NCBI GenBank assembly: GCA_050946255.1
Contig: JBMNUL010000157.1
Span: forward strand, 1-6,091
Reading direction: 5' to 3'
From: JBMNUL01 sp050946255
GTDB taxonomy: Bacteria; Actinomycetota; Coriobacteriia; Coriobacteriales; CADBOM01
DNA: 6,091 nt
Made by a program: the position numbers and the translations under genes. The notes beneath the pieces were generated by a model. The model was given only the letters and a program-made list of their open reading frames with translations. It made no database searches and had not been told where the DNA came from. Of the stretch, positions 5,697-6,091 are shown piece after piece. How positions within the stretch are numbered: position 1 is the stretch's first letter; each line of letters opens with the position of its first letter.

Positions 5697-5703
5697 ATAC
5701 AGG

Positions 5704-6091
5704 TTGAGCACGAACATCAAATCGACGAAGAACTTCTTCGACGCATGCAGAATCGCAGGACGTATCAGGCAGAGCATGCCACCGCTTCCGAACGGAGTTT
5801 CCCCTAGGCACGTTCATGTGGTCGACGCCATCACCCAATTGTCGAAAGACGGATCCGAAGTGAGGGTTAGCGACGTGAGCGAACTTTTGGGAGTGACAAG
5901 ACCGGGAATCACAAGGGCCATATCGGAACTCGAGGAGCTCGATATGGTCGAGAAGGCCCAAGGGCAGAAGGATGGCAGAACCGTGATCGTGCAGCTGACC
6001 AGCAAGGGTAAGCAGCTCTACACGAAATACGTGAAGGAATACTTCGAGGATGTTACACAGGCCATTAGCGGCATAGACAGCTCGAGATTAG
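5704..6091 (+). CDS. MarR-family transcriptional regulator, 3' end cut off
   Basis: This is a winged helix-turn-helix DNA-binding protein of the MarR type, expected to act as a dimer, commonly as a repressor relieved by a small ligand or oxidant. The first 129 residues are present; the family is usually 140-160 long, so only the end of the C-terminal dimerisation helix is probably missing. Helix 1 lies at about 5-25 (STKNFFDACRIAGRIRQ). VRVSDVSELLGVTRPGITRAISELEELDMV (53-82) is the helix-turn-helix with its recognition helix, and the wing follows at about 83-98 (EKAQGQKDGRTVIVQL) with the conserved Asp90-Gly-Arg92. LTSKGKQLYTKYVKEYFEDV begins the dimerisation helix. TTG was chosen as the start because GAGGGG lies 7 nt upstream and no ATG or GTG is available ahead of the HTH until Met25. 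It has a candidate operator directly upstream. Its targets are unknown and may include genes beyond the window. Confidence 0.9.
   Translation, partial: MSTNIKSTKNFFDACRIAGRIRQSMPPLPNGVSPRHVHVVDAITQLSKDGSEVRVSDVSELLGVTRPGITRAISELEELDMVEKAQGQKDGRTVIVQLTSKGKQLYTKYVKEYFEDVTQAISGIDSSRL

Overview
The window holds five protein genes, each apparently its own transcription unit: an aldo/keto reductase (minus strand, its 3' end cut off by the window), a fused FeoA-FeoB ferrous iron transporter (plus), a CorA-family divalent cation transporter (minus), an MscL mechanosensitive channel with a C-terminal zinc ribbon (plus), and the first 129 residues of a MarR-type regulator (plus, cut off by the window end). 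No RNA gene, insertion sequence, CRISPR array or attachment site is visible.

Organism: moderately GC-rich DNA in which, counted by eye in feoB, rather more than half of the arginine codons are AGA/AGG (AGG favoured), and ATA is a common isoleucine codon. Two of the five genes appear to start at TTG, and purine-rich Shine-Dalgarno sites lie about 7-8 nt before the starts. This codon pattern, with protein versions resembling those of gut Clostridia, would fit a gut-associated archaeon of the Methanomassiliicoccales (Thermoplasmatota) that has acquired bacterial transport genes. A perfect hairpin followed by a T run after mscL looks bacterial, however, and no phylogenetic marker gene is present, so the domain is not settled.

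Layout: 1-731 aldo/keto reductase, read leftward; 732-1039 divergent control region, with palindromes near the reductase and a long-range inverted repeat in front of feoB; 1040-3403 feoAB; 3404-3530 convergent gap with several small dyads; 3531-4484 corA, read leftward; 4485-4850 divergent corA/mscL control region, including a potentially structured corA leader; 4851-5276 mscL; 5277-5703 non-coding, with a strong terminator, a roughly 40-bp tandem repeat with outlying degenerate copies, and an AATTA-rich putative operator; 5704-6091 marR.

Functionally, the middle three genes are all inner-membrane ion or osmotic transport: Fe(II) uptake, Mg(II) or another divalent cation, and an osmotic safety valve. 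Nothing in the arrangement shows co-transcription. I found no clear evidence of a new multi-gene system. The points most worth checking are the zinc-ribbon MscL, the corA leader with its start site, the feoB upstream inverted repeats, and the repeat array before marR, whose core is complementary to the marR ribosome binding site.
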